DNA of 14,236 bases. It comes from Prevotellaceae bacterium (lineage in GTDB: Bacteria > Bacteroidota > Bacteroidia > Bacteroidales > UBA932). Position numbers and translations under genes: made by a program. The DNA is taken from assembly GCA_031273485.1 (NCBI GenBank), contig JAISRS010000069.1, positions 1 through 14,236 of the forward strand, read 5' to 3'. The first letter of the stretch is position 1; each line of letters opens with the position of its first letter. A model generated the notes under the pieces. It was not told the DNA's origin, ran no database searches, and saw only the letters and a program-made list of their open reading frames with translations. This document shows, piece after piece, positions 6,188 through 13,335 of the stretch.

Positions 6188-6685
6188 TTATTCTATTATC
6201 TGCATCGCAATCCATGCGCACGCTTCGGCGTCTGCCAAAGCGTGATGATGGTTGCTCAAATCATAGCCGCAATGCTCCGCAACAGTTTGTAACTGATGGT
6301 CGGGCAGCGTTTTGCCGAAAATACGGCGTGCGGTTTGGTAAGTGCAATGAAACTCATAATCGGGATAATCCATTTGGTAAACGCGATGCACCGCCCGCAG
6401 GCAACCCTCGTCGAAAGAACTGTTGTGAGCCACCAATGGCAAACCGGCAATCTTCGGCGCAATCTCTTCCCAAACATCGGGAAACACGGGCGCATTTGCC
6501 GTATCTTTAGCAGTCAATCCGTGAACCCGCGTGTTCCAATAAGAATACCATTCCGGTTCGGGGCAGATAAGTCGGTAAATTTTTTCGACAATCTGTCCGT
6601 TGCGCACAATTACCACCCCCACACTACAAACCGACGACCGCTTGCCGTTGGCAGTTTCAAAATCTATGGCTACGAAATCTTGCAT
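6188..6685 (-). CDS. DEDDh 3'-5' exonuclease, copy 2 (DnaQ-like)
   Basis: A second full-length 165-residue copy of the DnaQ-like exonuclease. It keeps D8/E10 (AIDFET), D92 (NSSFDEG) and H147/D152 (HHALAD), so it should be active. Changes from copy 1 cluster outside the catalytic motifs, for example at 14-16 (GKR for NSP) and 116-122 in the central helix. It is the middle gene of operon B: it starts six bases after the WG-repeat gene ends and is followed 21 bases later by phosphoesterase 1, so translational coupling to the first gene is likely. Here an exonuclease is joined directly to a phosphoesterase, whereas in operon D a SLOG-like gene sits between the two. The 5' ATG is the only good start; the frame does not extend usefully upstream. 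Confidence 0.9.
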   Translation of the reverse strand: MQDFVAIDFETANGKRSSVCSVGVVIVRNGQIVEKIYRLICPEPEWYSYWNTRVHGLTAKDTANAPVFPDVWEEIAPKIAGLPLVAHNSSFDEGCLRAVHRVYQMDYPDYEFHCTYQTARRIFGKTLPDHQLQTVAEHCGYDLSNHHHALADAEACAWIAMQIIE

Positions 6686-6691
6686 GTCGTG

Positions 6692-7483
6692 TCACTCTTT
6701 TATTGCTCCTGTTGGGCTTGTTATGGAAATAATTTTCTTGTCTTTTACAAAAAAAATCTTGTTTTCATAACGACTACTATAATAGTCGTAAATGCAAGGG
6801 GCTACCAAATTACCTTCCTTGTTGATAGCGCCCCATTTCTCTTGTTGCCGGATAAAAGCGATACCGTATTCGAATATTGTGGCGCTGTCGCAGGCGATAT
6901 TAAGCATAACCCTGCCTGTCGAATCAATATATTTTCTGCGTCCTTTTTCTTTATCCACTGCAATAGCCAAACCTTCGCCGAATGGAGAAACCTTCTCGTA
7001 GATGCAAGGGATTACGATATTGCCTTGCTCGTCGGAAAATCCATATTTTCGATTCTTACCTCGCTTGGGGGTTAATTCTACTTCCGTTTCTTCTTCTGAT
7101 TCATTCCCTCTATGTAAACAATTTTCCCAATAACAATTGATTTGTTCTTCACAAAAACCATGATACGTCATTTCCCAAAGAATGTGCGCTAACAATTTCG
7201 CTTCCGGCATTTCAGGAGCTTCTATATCTAATATCAAACTTTCGTTCCATGCGCCATCTGTTAATCCACATCTTGTTTCTCCTATATATCTACTGGCACC
7301 TCCATCTTCACTAACCACAATTTTGTCGTACTCGGTAGTGATATTCTCTGCTTCTCTTGATTGAAGGTCAAGAAAGGCACATTCAAACAAATCAATACTA
7401 TCCTCGTGCCTGGTAATTAGTTTTAGGACGAAAGGTTTTACTTCTTCCCATGAACATTTTTGTATTATCTCTTTTAGTGTCAT
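6692..7483 (-). CDS. WG-repeat-like protein with N-terminal domain shared with the TPR protein
   Basis: A 263-residue protein in two parts. Residues 1-125 form a domain I cannot name. Its hallmarks are EIIQKCSWEEVKPFV at the start and AHILWEMTYHGF (99-110) near the end, and the same layout recurs at the C-terminus of the TPR protein of operon D. After an acidic linker (126-140) come three WG-like repeats, starting near 147 (YGFSDEQGNIVIPCIY), 184 (KYIDSTGRVML) and 217 (WGAINKEGNLVAPCIY). WG repeats are beta-rich and usually mediate protein contacts. No catalytic site or signal peptide is visible, so a cytoplasmic adaptor or sensor is the best guess. It is first in operon B, and its promoter sits 20-45 bases upstream. 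Confidence 0.8.
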   Translation of the reverse strand: MTLKEIIQKCSWEEVKPFVLKLITRHEDSIDLFECAFLDLQSREAENITTEYDKIVVSEDGGASRYIGETRCGLTDGAWNESLILDIEAPEMPEAKLLAHILWEMTYHGFCEEQINCYWENCLHRGNESEEETEVELTPKRGKNRKYGFSDEQGNIVIPCIYEKVSPFGEGLAIAVDKEKGRRKYIDSTGRVMLNIACDSATIFEYGIAFIRQQEKWGAINKEGNLVAPCIYDYYSSRYENKIFFVKDKKIISITSPTGAIKE

Positions 7484-7502
7484 ATTTTATTGAAATTTTC
7501 TG

Positions 7503-7528
7503 TAAAGATACAATGAATTTGTACTAAA
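7503..7528 (-). promoter_or_regulatory. Promoter of operon B (conserved module)
   Basis: TATCTTTA (7510-7503, minus strand) is a near-perfect -7 box 19 bases before the WG-protein ATG. TTTA (7528-7525) lies 14 bases upstream. The stretch 7503-7550 aligns without gaps to the exonuclease 1 promoter, sharing TACAATGA and ACAGTGC on the plus strand. It fills the whole gap up to the stop codon of the preceding gene. Confidence 0.6.
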
Positions 7529-7548
7529 TCATGTTACAGTGCACTATT

Positions 7549-8262
7549 TCACCACCATAAACTCCGGAAATGTTTGCAGAACAATTCCAATCCTTCGTTT
7601 AGCATCGCTTCCCGGTAACTTTCAATTTCCTCTCTTTTACCATAATATGATTTTTCAAGTTCAATTTTCCTTTCCGGCATAGAATTGAAATATTCCGCTT
7701 CAAATTCGTTTTTCACCGAGCAAGTTTCTTTATTCGCCTCCTTGAAACAAAAAGTCATCCGTTCAACAATTGTGACCCACTCTTTCGAACCGAATCCGTA
7801 TGATTTTTGTCTTAACTCCTGCAACATGCGATATATCTGCTCAATAAACCAACTGTCGATATTCCAAATATCAACAAGCGTATAACCTTGCATGGTTCGG
7901 TCTATAATATCATCATAATTACTCAGAAAAGTATGGTTCTCGAATGTAACCGAAGAAAGATTTTCAAAACCGTGGAAAACATAAAGGCTTTTTTTTGTGA
8001 TATTACCATTGAAAACAATCTTCGTGATTTTTTCCCGAAAAGGATACCAGGGAGAACGATGTTCGTCCGGCGTGTATATCTTGCCATCCGGCGTGTGCCT
8101 TTTATACTTCGACGTCGAAGAAGTATAATCGTCATAATCGGATATTTCGCCGTCGCCGCTAATGGTTAAAACGCCATTGACAAAGTTCCATTCAAGTTCT
8201 CCTGCCTTGCCGGAAGTTGCGGCTTTTGTCGCTGATTTTTTATTTGTTTTTTGGTTCATCAC
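7549..8262 (-). CDS. BspA-like N-terminus fused to an aromatic-rich helical domain
   Basis: A 237-residue protein. After a basic, Ala/Ser/Lys-rich leader (1-20), residues 21-108 read like the capping unit of BspA-type leucine-rich proteins: LEWNFVNGVLTISGDGEISDY, then SPWYPFREKITKIVFNG and FENLSSVTF. Only about one repeat follows, unlike the long arrays of surface BspA proteins, and there is no signal peptide. Residues 135-237 are a different, helix- and aromatic-rich domain containing EWVTIVERMTFCFKEAN and ending GLELFCKHFRSLWW. I have an impression of similar WxxIhxxMhxxF and LFxxxFxxLW signatures in phage and Bacteroidetes hypothetical proteins, but cannot confirm it. It is the last gene of operon C, 10 bases after the 159-aa gene. 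Function unknown; a binding or immunity-type role is possible. Confidence 0.75.
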   Translation of the reverse strand: MMNQKTNKKSATKAATSGKAGELEWNFVNGVLTISGDGEISDYDDYTSSTSKYKRHTPDGKIYTPDEHRSPWYPFREKITKIVFNGNITKKSLYVFHGFENLSSVTFENHTFLSNYDDIIDRTMQGYTLVDIWNIDSWFIEQIYRMLQELRQKSYGFGSKEWVTIVERMTFCFKEANKETCSVKNEFEAEYFNSMPERKIELEKSYYGKREEIESYREAMLNEGLELFCKHFRSLWW

Positions 8263-8272
8263 TGTCGCTTTT

Positions 8273-8752
8273 TTATCCGGTGCTTAGCATAAAACCTAAT
8301 TCTTTGGTCTTCCTGTTCCATTTCTTTATATAATCCTTATGTATAAATTTTTGCAGAGCGGCGTTGCGCCACACTATCGCTATGTGATTTCCTTTCCCGT
8401 CAAATTCGTGAACAACAGAACAGGCCAACTCTCCATTTTCGTAATGTTCATGCTTAAACACTCTGCCGTTTTCGTCCAAAAATGATTTGTCCAAGCATTT
8501 ATATTGAATTCCAGACTCCCAAAAATTAGAAATACTCACCCGGTATTGGTTGGCTTCGTCAAAAAATTCTGACTCTTGATCATCCGGTATTTCCTGTTTT
8601 GCTTCTTCTTCCCATTCTTTTTCCAATTGAATACGGGTCTTATGTTCCAACAGGTTTCCTCGTTTGTCAAACTGTTGAAATTCTATCAATTCTTTGTTGT
8701 CATACTTGAATGACTCAATGAGGATAAAGTTATCTGCCTTATTCATCATCAA
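8273..8752 (-). CDS. Hypothetical protein with YD/RHS-like strand repeats
   Basis: A 159-residue acidic protein that I do not recognise. It contains three short segments of the form x-D-x-x-G-N/R followed by beta-like residues: QFDKRGNLLEHKT (27-39), FLDENGRVFKHEHYENGEL and EFDGKGNHIAIVW. They are reminiscent of WG or YD-type beta repeats, but too few to assign a family. Residues 44-70 are strongly acidic and probably helical. There is no signal peptide, membrane segment or catalytic motif. The start has three consecutive ATG-type Met codons (MMMN); any could be used. It begins three bases after the SLOG-like gene and ends 10 bases before the BspA-like gene, so it belongs to operon C. Operon D has no counterpart, so it is cargo particular to this cassette. 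Confidence 0.65.
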   Translation of the reverse strand: MMMNKADNFILIESFKYDNKELIEFQQFDKRGNLLEHKTRIQLEKEWEEEAKQEIPDDQESEFFDEANQYRVSISNFWESGIQYKCLDKSFLDENGRVFKHEHYENGELACSVVHEFDGKGNHIAIVWRNAALQKFIHKDYIKKWNRKTKELGFMLSTG

Positions 8753-8755
8753 TTT

Positions 8756-9193
8756 TTATTTTATTATGTTGCCAACGCCAAGTTCTTTCTCTACTCTGCT
8801 TAAAAAAAGATAGTTTTTGCCAAGTTTTTTCAAATAATCCATATTGTGTTTGGTGCCTTTACTTTTTCCATCCCAAAACATCAGCGCGCTGTCGCAGTCG
8901 TCAGCCATTGCATGGTCTTTAAGCTGATAGCGCTCCCTTCCTGTCCGATTTTCGGGATTGGGAATGTACTTTGTTTGCCAATTGCCGATATTGTTTCTCA
9001 CTTTGTCGCCCGAAAAATAGACAATAACCGAAAGGTAATTTTGCTCGGCAAGGTATTGCTGCACCGCTTTGTCCATGCCATTTGCATCACCAATTAAGAT
9101 AGTACGCTTCCTTTCAACAATTGCATCAAGGTATTCAATTTCAATTTTTTCCAGCGTTTTTAAGCTTATTGAGCCTGAAATAAATACGTTCAT
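8756..9193 (-). CDS. SLOG-like (DprA/YspA-type Rossmann) nucleotide-binding protein, copy 1
   Basis: A compact 145-residue protein with the marks of the SLOG superfamily. It has a first strand MNVFISGS, a glycine-rich nucleotide loop GDANGMDKAVQQYL (G-x-x-x-G-x-D), and the late signature ALMFWDGKSKGTKHNMDYLKKLGK, where WDGKS-GT typifies DUF2493/YspA-like members. SLOG proteins bind, and some process, nucleotide ligands in conflict and signalling systems. The ligand here is unknown. An ATG two codons upstream (9199) is in frame, but copy 2 starts at the position matching 9193. It is about 80% identical to copy 2, with a shorter C-terminal tail. It is second in operon C, after the unknown 228-aa gene. 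The upstream spacer holds the decayed 3' end of an exonuclease gene. Confidence 0.8.
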   Translation of the reverse strand: MNVFISGSISLKTLEKIEIEYLDAIVERKRTILIGDANGMDKAVQQYLAEQNYLSVIVYFSGDKVRNNIGNWQTKYIPNPENRTGRERYQLKDHAMADDCDSALMFWDGKSKGTKHNMDYLKKLGKNYLFLSRVEKELGVGNIIK

Positions 9194-9206
9194 ATCCATT
9201 GCATTG

Positions 9207-9246
9207 TAAATGATTTCATTATCTGCGTCTCAATCTACTCATATAT
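9207..9246 (-). pseudogene. Remnant of a fourth exonuclease gene (3' end)
   Basis: Bases 9170-9240 align without gaps to 11070-11140, which is the start of SLOG copy 2 plus the 3' end of exonuclease 3. On the minus strand, 9240-9211 reads as the last exonuclease codons in frame. Ile, Gln, Ile and Met of WIAMQIM are kept, while Trp has become TAG, Glu is Lys and the stop is Ser (TCA). Similarity fades around 9241-9250, where the 228-aa gene ends. This is a scar of an exonuclease once directly upstream of SLOG copy 1, replaced by the 228-aa gene. Confidence 0.65.
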
Positions 9247-9933
9247 TTATATGTCTTCAAAATGTTGATGAACAACCCGCAGATCTGCCCATAAATGATT
9301 TATTTTCAGTATATCCAGAAAACTCCAACAGGTATGGTCATACAAATCGTGGATGCTCTGCGAAATGAAATGTCCATCAAATTTGCCCTCGAATTGTGGG
9401 TCGTCGTTCCAATTTTGTTCTTTGTCCAAATACAGCATATCACCTATATTTTCACCCTCTACATCATACCAGTGATAGAGTACAGTATATTCATTCAAAC
9501 TATCCGTCAAAATTCTTTCCATTCCCAATTCCGCTTCATTGAGGTTCCCGTTTTCGTCCGGCACATAAATATACGGCGTAATTCTTGCCTCTATATCAAA
9601 ATCGTGCAAGAACTCGTCTTTTTCTTTTATGCGTTTTTGAAATGTTTTTACTATTGACTTTGCCTCATCTCTCAACTTTTCGAAACAGCCAATCAATTTT
9701 TGATTCAGACGGAGCAATTTCTCAATATTATCAGGCGTCCATTCAAAGGCGTCGTTGATTTTCCGCTTTCTTGCGGATAAATAATCTTCAAGTTCATCGT
9801 CCACAGTTTCCGAAGCATTCCAACGGCTTAAAATCATGGCTTCCAACTGTTCGACAGTATATGTTTCTAATTTTTCTCTCTCTTTCAGACTCGTTTTGAT
9901 ATAGTCTTCAAATTGTTTGTCTTGTTCTTCCAT
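9247..9933 (-). CDS. Hypothetical 228-aa protein, lead gene of operon C
   Basis: A 228-residue acidic protein that I cannot assign. Residues 1-110 are mostly helical and charged (likely coiled or bundle-forming, with many E/K pairs). Residues 115-228 are mixed, with YIYVPDENGNLNEAELGMERIL, YHWYDVEGENIGDMLYLDKEQNW, and a striking aromatic/His-rich end, HDLYDHTCWSFLDILKINHLWADLRVVHQHF. The clustered H, D and W could bind metal or form a compact core. No signal peptide or membrane segment is present. It occupies the position that TPR and WG proteins hold in operons D and B, is served by a copy of the same promoter module, and ends at a recombination scar. SLOG copy 1 follows 53 bases later. It may be an alternative adaptor or effector, but nothing in the sequence proves a role. 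Confidence 0.7.
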   Translation of the reverse strand: MEEQDKQFEDYIKTSLKEREKLETYTVEQLEAMILSRWNASETVDDELEDYLSARKRKINDAFEWTPDNIEKLLRLNQKLIGCFEKLRDEAKSIVKTFQKRIKEKDEFLHDFDIEARITPYIYVPDENGNLNEAELGMERILTDSLNEYTVLYHWYDVEGENIGDMLYLDKEQNWNDDPQFEGKFDGHFISQSIHDLYDHTCWSFLDILKINHLWADLRVVHQHFEDI

Positions 9934-9954
9934 TTTTTTGAATTAAAATTTTCG

Positions 9955-9980
9955 CAAAGTTACAATTCAACTACGCCAAA
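9955..9980 (-). promoter_or_regulatory. Promoter of operon C (conserved module)
   Basis: TAACTTTG (9962-9955, minus strand) is a perfect TAnnTTTG box 21 bases before the ATG of the 228-aa gene. TTTG (9980-9977) lies 14 bases upstream. The flanks, including GGCGTAG between the boxes, match the modules at 3689 and 13336. The module runs up to the stop of phosphoesterase 2. Confidence 0.65.
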
Positions 9981-10003
9981 TTATGTCGTGGTCTTGAAAT
10001 ATT

Positions 10004-10615
10004 TCAGATGTCCAATATACGCGGCTCGTTCACGAGCTGATAATGTTCATTCAGGATGGCGCCATTGATAAACGTAGTGCCGTTGTGATGTTTGTAAATG
10101 CCGCAAGCGTCGTGAATGTGTCCAAACAGATGATAGCGCGGGCAGATTTTCCGAACTGTTTTTAGCAAATCGGAACAACCGTACTGAATATTAGCAGATT
10201 TATCCAAAATGCCGAAAGGCGGCCGGTGGGTAATCAGGACATCGGTATCGCATGGAATGGTTCCCAAAGCGCGCCGATAATGCGCTATCCTCAATTCGCA
10301 GGACATAAAAAAGGGAATGCCCCAAAACTTGACGTGCTCTATTTCCACGCCGGAATTGTAGAGGTAGTGCATATTCGAGGGCAGAAATTTTTGTATCCGT
10401 TCCCTTGCTGTGCCATCTAAACAACAATCATGATTGCCGGCGATAAAAATTTTGTACTTATAATCCAGCGAGCCGAACCAATCAATAAAATCATTGACGG
10501 CTAAGCCATTGCCAGCCGTAGATACGTCGCCGGCATGTATAATCAGGTCGGCAGCCGGAAGGTTTTGCAAAGAACGGTGCTGACTGTGGGTGTCGGAAAG
10601 GAATACTATTTGCAT
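10004..10615 (-). CDS. MPPED-like metallophosphoesterase, copy 2
   Basis: A 203-residue calcineurin-like phosphoesterase, paralogue of the gene at 5549-6166. All metal ligands are retained: SDTH (8 and 10), HAGD (30), AGNHD (61-62), ITHRPP (130) and GHIH (166 and 168). Changes from copy 1 concentrate at residues 31-41, next to the second metal-binding loop, and at 112-122, so substrate range could differ. The C-terminus diverges after NEP and ends RILDI instead of VRFELCD, right where the operon C promoter module begins, suggesting that the joint trimmed the gene. It is last in operon D, 27 bases after SLOG copy 2. Its first ~25 leader bases match those of copy 1, so the leader travels with the gene. 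Likely activity: metal-dependent hydrolysis of cyclic nucleotides or phosphodiesters. Confidence 0.9.
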   Translation of the reverse strand: MQIVFLSDTHSQHRSLQNLPAADLIIHAGDVSTAGNGLAVNDFIDWFGSLDYKYKIFIAGNHDCCLDGTARERIQKFLPSNMHYLYNSGVEIEHVKFWGIPFFMSCELRIAHYRRALGTIPCDTDVLITHRPPFGILDKSANIQYGCSDLLKTVRKICPRYHLFGHIHDACGIYKHHNGTTFINGAILNEHYQLVNEPRILDI

Positions 10616-10642
10616 AATGAATAGAGGTATTAAAATTTGTTT

Positions 10643-11101
10643 TTAAAAAGGTATCATACCATTCATTTTATTTTTGTTGCCGATTCCAAGTACTTTTCCG
10701 GCTCTGCTTAAAAATAGATAGTATTTGCCAAGTTCTTTTAAATAATTCATATTATGTTTGGTGCCATTGCTTTTGCCATCCCAAAACATCAGTGCGCTGT
10801 CGCAGTCGTCAGCCATTGCATGGTCTTTAAGCTGATAACGTGCCCTTCCTGCCCGATTTTCGGGATTGGGAATGTGCTTTGTTTGCCAATTGCCGATATT
10901 GTTTCTCACTTTGTCGCCCGAAAAACAAACAATAACCGAAGGGTAATTTTGCTCGGCAAGGTATTGCTGCTCCGCTTTGTCCATGCCATTTGCATCGCCA
11001 ATCAATACAGTACACTTCCCTTCAATAATTGTATCAAGGTAGTCAATTTCAATCTCCCCCAACGTTTTTAAGATTATTGAGCCAGAGATAAATACTTTCA
11101 T
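10643..11101 (-). CDS. SLOG-like (DprA/YspA-type Rossmann) nucleotide-binding protein, copy 2
   Basis: A 152-residue paralogue of the gene at 8756-9193. It keeps the first strand (MKVFISGS), the G-x-x-x-G-x-D loop in GDANGMDKAEQQYL, the NWQTKHIPNPENR segment, RYQLKDHAMADDCDSALMFWD and GKSNGT. The tail ends NKNKMNGMIPF, longer than copy 1. The tract from NIGNWQTK to ALMFWDGK is almost unchanged between copies, while the N-terminal third varies more, which points to the middle as the functional core. In operon D it lies between exonuclease 3 (17 bases upstream) and phosphoesterase 2 (27 bases downstream). This arrangement suggests that it acts on, or senses, a nucleotide that these enzymes make or remove. 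That functional link is inferred from neighbours only. Confidence 0.8.
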   Translation of the reverse strand: MKVFISGSIILKTLGEIEIDYLDTIIEGKCTVLIGDANGMDKAEQQYLAEQNYPSVIVCFSGDKVRNNIGNWQTKHIPNPENRAGRARYQLKDHAMADDCDSALMFWDGKSNGTKHNMNYLKELGKYYLFLSRAGKVLGIGNKNKMNGMIPF

Positions 11102-11118
11102 AGCGATTGCATTTTAAA

Positions 11119-11616
11119 TTATTCTATTATCCGCATCGCTATCCACGCGCAGGCTTCCGCATCCGCCAAAGCGTGATGATGTTCCTTCAAATCGTACCCG
11201 CAATGCGCCGCAACCGTCTGTAACCGATGATTGGGCAGCGTTTGACCGCAAACTTTCCGCGAGGCTCGGCAAGTGCAATGAAATTTATAATCGGGATAAT
11301 CCATTTGGTAAACGCGGTGCACCGCCTGCAGGCATCCCTCGTCGAAAGGACTGTTGTGCACCACTAAAGGCAACCCAACGATTTTCGGAGCGATTTCCGC
11401 CCAAACATCAGGGAACACGGGCGCATTTGCCGTATCTTCGGCTGTCAATCCGTGGATGCGCGTGTTCCAATACGAGTACCATTCCGGTTCGGGACGGATA
11501 AGGCGGTACATTTTTTCGGCCATCCGTCCGTTGCGCACAATGACCACGCCCACGCTGCAAACGCTTGACGGGCTGTAATTGGCCGTTTCAAAATCTATGG
11601 CGGCAAAATTATTCAT
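11119..11616 (-). CDS. DEDDh 3'-5' exonuclease, copy 3 (DnaQ-like)
   Basis: The third full-length 165-residue DnaQ-like exonuclease. All catalytic residues are kept: D8/E10 in AIDFET, D92 in NSPFDEG, H147/D152 in HHALAD. By eye about 27 of 165 residues differ from copy 1, with more Arg and Lys (for example R31, R41, K111, R117), so its surface is more basic. It is second in operon D, 38 bases after the TPR gene and 17 bases before SLOG copy 2. Its leader (11617-11640) resembles the exonuclease 1 leader (3664-3690), showing that these exonuclease genes moved with their leaders. The 3' flank holds ATTGCATTT four bases from the stop, the same spacer found behind exonuclease 1 and the 9207-9246 remnant. 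Confidence 0.9.
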   Translation of the reverse strand: MNNFAAIDFETANYSPSSVCSVGVVIVRNGRMAEKMYRLIRPEPEWYSYWNTRIHGLTAEDTANAPVFPDVWAEIAPKIVGLPLVVHNSPFDEGCLQAVHRVYQMDYPDYKFHCTCRASRKVCGQTLPNHRLQTVAAHCGYDLKEHHHALADAEACAWIAMRIIE

Positions 11617-11654
11617 GTTTATTTCTTTGAAAATATAGGGCGGCGGATGTGAAA

Positions 11655-13313
11655 TTATTTTTTAAGCTTTTTTGCGTTTTTCAGTTCTTTCTTCACATTG
11701 GGAAATTTCTGTTCTGCTTCCTGTGTTTCCTTTTCCGATTTTCTCCATCCCTCCACCTCTTTTTGAATGCTTTTCTGCGAATAGCCATAGAAAGTCATCT
11801 CCCACAGGCAATGGCTGATGATTTCTTCATCGCTGTAATCCTCAATGGTTATTCCGGCAATATCCATCCCCAACCAATCTCCCCACGGAGTAAGGGATAG
11901 ATCATAAGTCTGATCTTCTTCCGGTGTTTGCGGATGGTTTTTATAAGCCATCACATACTTGTGATCATCTTGATGGATATGAATGGACATATCCTCCCCG
12001 TTTTCGACCGGCGTGAGATTTTGCAGTTGATAAAAAATCAAATCGTAATCGTTCGTATCTTTTTCCAACTTCGGATATTCTTTGACAAAAACGGGTTCGA
12101 CAGCTGCCCACGTACATTTTTTGACGAGTGTGGCAAATTTCGCTTTCCGGCTTTTCGATATTTCATCTCCTGCCAGCCAAGCCCGGGCGCGAAGATTGCC
12201 CAATTGTTCCGCCTGTCGAAAACACTCGGCGGCGTTATTTTCATCGCCCATATCCGCGTAAATATACCCCATCTTAACATACGCTCTTGCATATTGAGGG
12301 TGGTTTTCCAATATTTTCCGAAAACAGTCTATTGCTTTTTCCGGTTGGTTCTGGGCGCGGTATTCGAGAGCGAACCGGTCAAGAACGGCCGTATCGCCGG
12401 GATGTTTTTCCAACCGTTTTTGGTAACATGCAATCACCTGTTCACTGTCGCCACGCTTTTTATAAATACCTATCATCTCGTCTATGGTTTCGTCGCGCGC
12501 TTCAATTTCTACAACTTTTTGCAGATATTGAAGGTATATTGCATCGTCGTCCCTGACCATATTCGCCAGTTTTAACCATGCGTCTGTGTGGGCGGGGTTG
12601 ATTTCGATGGCTTTCAGACAATATTGCTGTAACAAATAACGGTTACGCCTTTTGTCGTAAGAGAGCGCCAGCCGGTAACAGGCATCCGCACAAGCGGGAT
12701 TGGCTTTAATTGCTGCCTGAAAACACTTGATAGCCTGCGTATGATTATCCTGTTCCTGATGAGCCATACCTTTATTATATAAAGTCTTTGCCTTTTTTAT
12801 TTTCGTCGCTGCCGGTAAGTTGTCTTGCGCCATGCCGGCAAACGAAGCCTGCGGCAGGTTGCGTAGCGTTTCTTCCATTTTTGTTTCTATGTCCATTGCC
12901 TTTTGCAGATATTCAGCCGCTTTATCATGCTCGCCCGTTTTCCGGTAATTGTTGCTCAGGTCGTAGCAGGCATCCGCATCGTCAGGGTTGATTTCGAACA
13001 CTTTCTCCAATTCCCTGCATGCGTGCCAACAATGTCCCGCCGTTGCCTTAGCATTGCCCAAATAACAATGCGCATCGGCATCGTCGGGATTGAAAGCGAT
13101 TACTCTTTCAAAATACCGTACGGCATGTTGTACATAAGCTTTCCCGAGAAGGAAATGGACGTCTATACGATCCGGGTTTATTTTCAACACATTCAGATAG
13201 TGTTCAATGGCCTGTTCCGTAGTGTTGGAGGCAATTCCATATAACCTGCCGAATGAGAACTCTCTTTCTTCCTTTTCTTTGAGGTTTTCCTCAATATTCT
13301 TCTTCTTTTTCAT
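11655..13313 (-). CDS. TPR protein with C-terminal domain shared with the WG-repeat protein
   Basis: A 552-residue protein. After a Lys/Glu-rich start, residues about 30-385 hold a tetratricopeptide array of roughly eight to nine units with typical A-x-x-Y/C-x-L/x-G and INPDDADA signatures. Examples are AFNPDDADAHCYLGNA, INPDDADACYDLSNNY, ANPACADACYRLALSY, INPAHTDAWLKLANM and NHPQYARAYVKMGYIYAD. A helical spacer interrupts it near 145-175. Residues about 391-525 match the N-terminal domain of the operon B lead protein: TLVKKCTWAAVEPVF and ISHCLWEMTFYGYSQKSIQ. The tail is lysine-rich. TPRs build a peptide-binding scaffold, so this is probably a cytoplasmic adaptor bringing the shared domain to a partner. 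It is first in operon D; its promoter lies 22-47 bases upstream. No signal peptide is seen. Confidence 0.85.
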   Translation of the reverse strand: MKKKKNIEENLKEKEEREFSFGRLYGIASNTTEQAIEHYLNVLKINPDRIDVHFLLGKAYVQHAVRYFERVIAFNPDDADAHCYLGNAKATAGHCWHACRELEKVFEINPDDADACYDLSNNYRKTGEHDKAAEYLQKAMDIETKMEETLRNLPQASFAGMAQDNLPAATKIKKAKTLYNKGMAHQEQDNHTQAIKCFQAAIKANPACADACYRLALSYDKRRNRYLLQQYCLKAIEINPAHTDAWLKLANMVRDDDAIYLQYLQKVVEIEARDETIDEMIGIYKKRGDSEQVIACYQKRLEKHPGDTAVLDRFALEYRAQNQPEKAIDCFRKILENHPQYARAYVKMGYIYADMGDENNAAECFRQAEQLGNLRARAWLAGDEISKSRKAKFATLVKKCTWAAVEPVFVKEYPKLEKDTNDYDLIFYQLQNLTPVENGEDMSIHIHQDDHKYVMAYKNHPQTPEEDQTYDLSLTPWGDWLGMDIAGITIEDYSDEEIISHCLWEMTFYGYSQKSIQKEVEGWRKSEKETQEAEQKFPNVKKELKNAKKLKK

Positions 13314-13335
13314 GATTATGATGGTTTATTTTCTG

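Noticed and set aside
6296..7075. 259-codon plus-strand open frame across exonuclease 2 and the WG-protein gene
   Set aside because: It is antisense to two well-supported genes. Similar antisense frames opposite the other exonucleases are explained by shared codon patterns.
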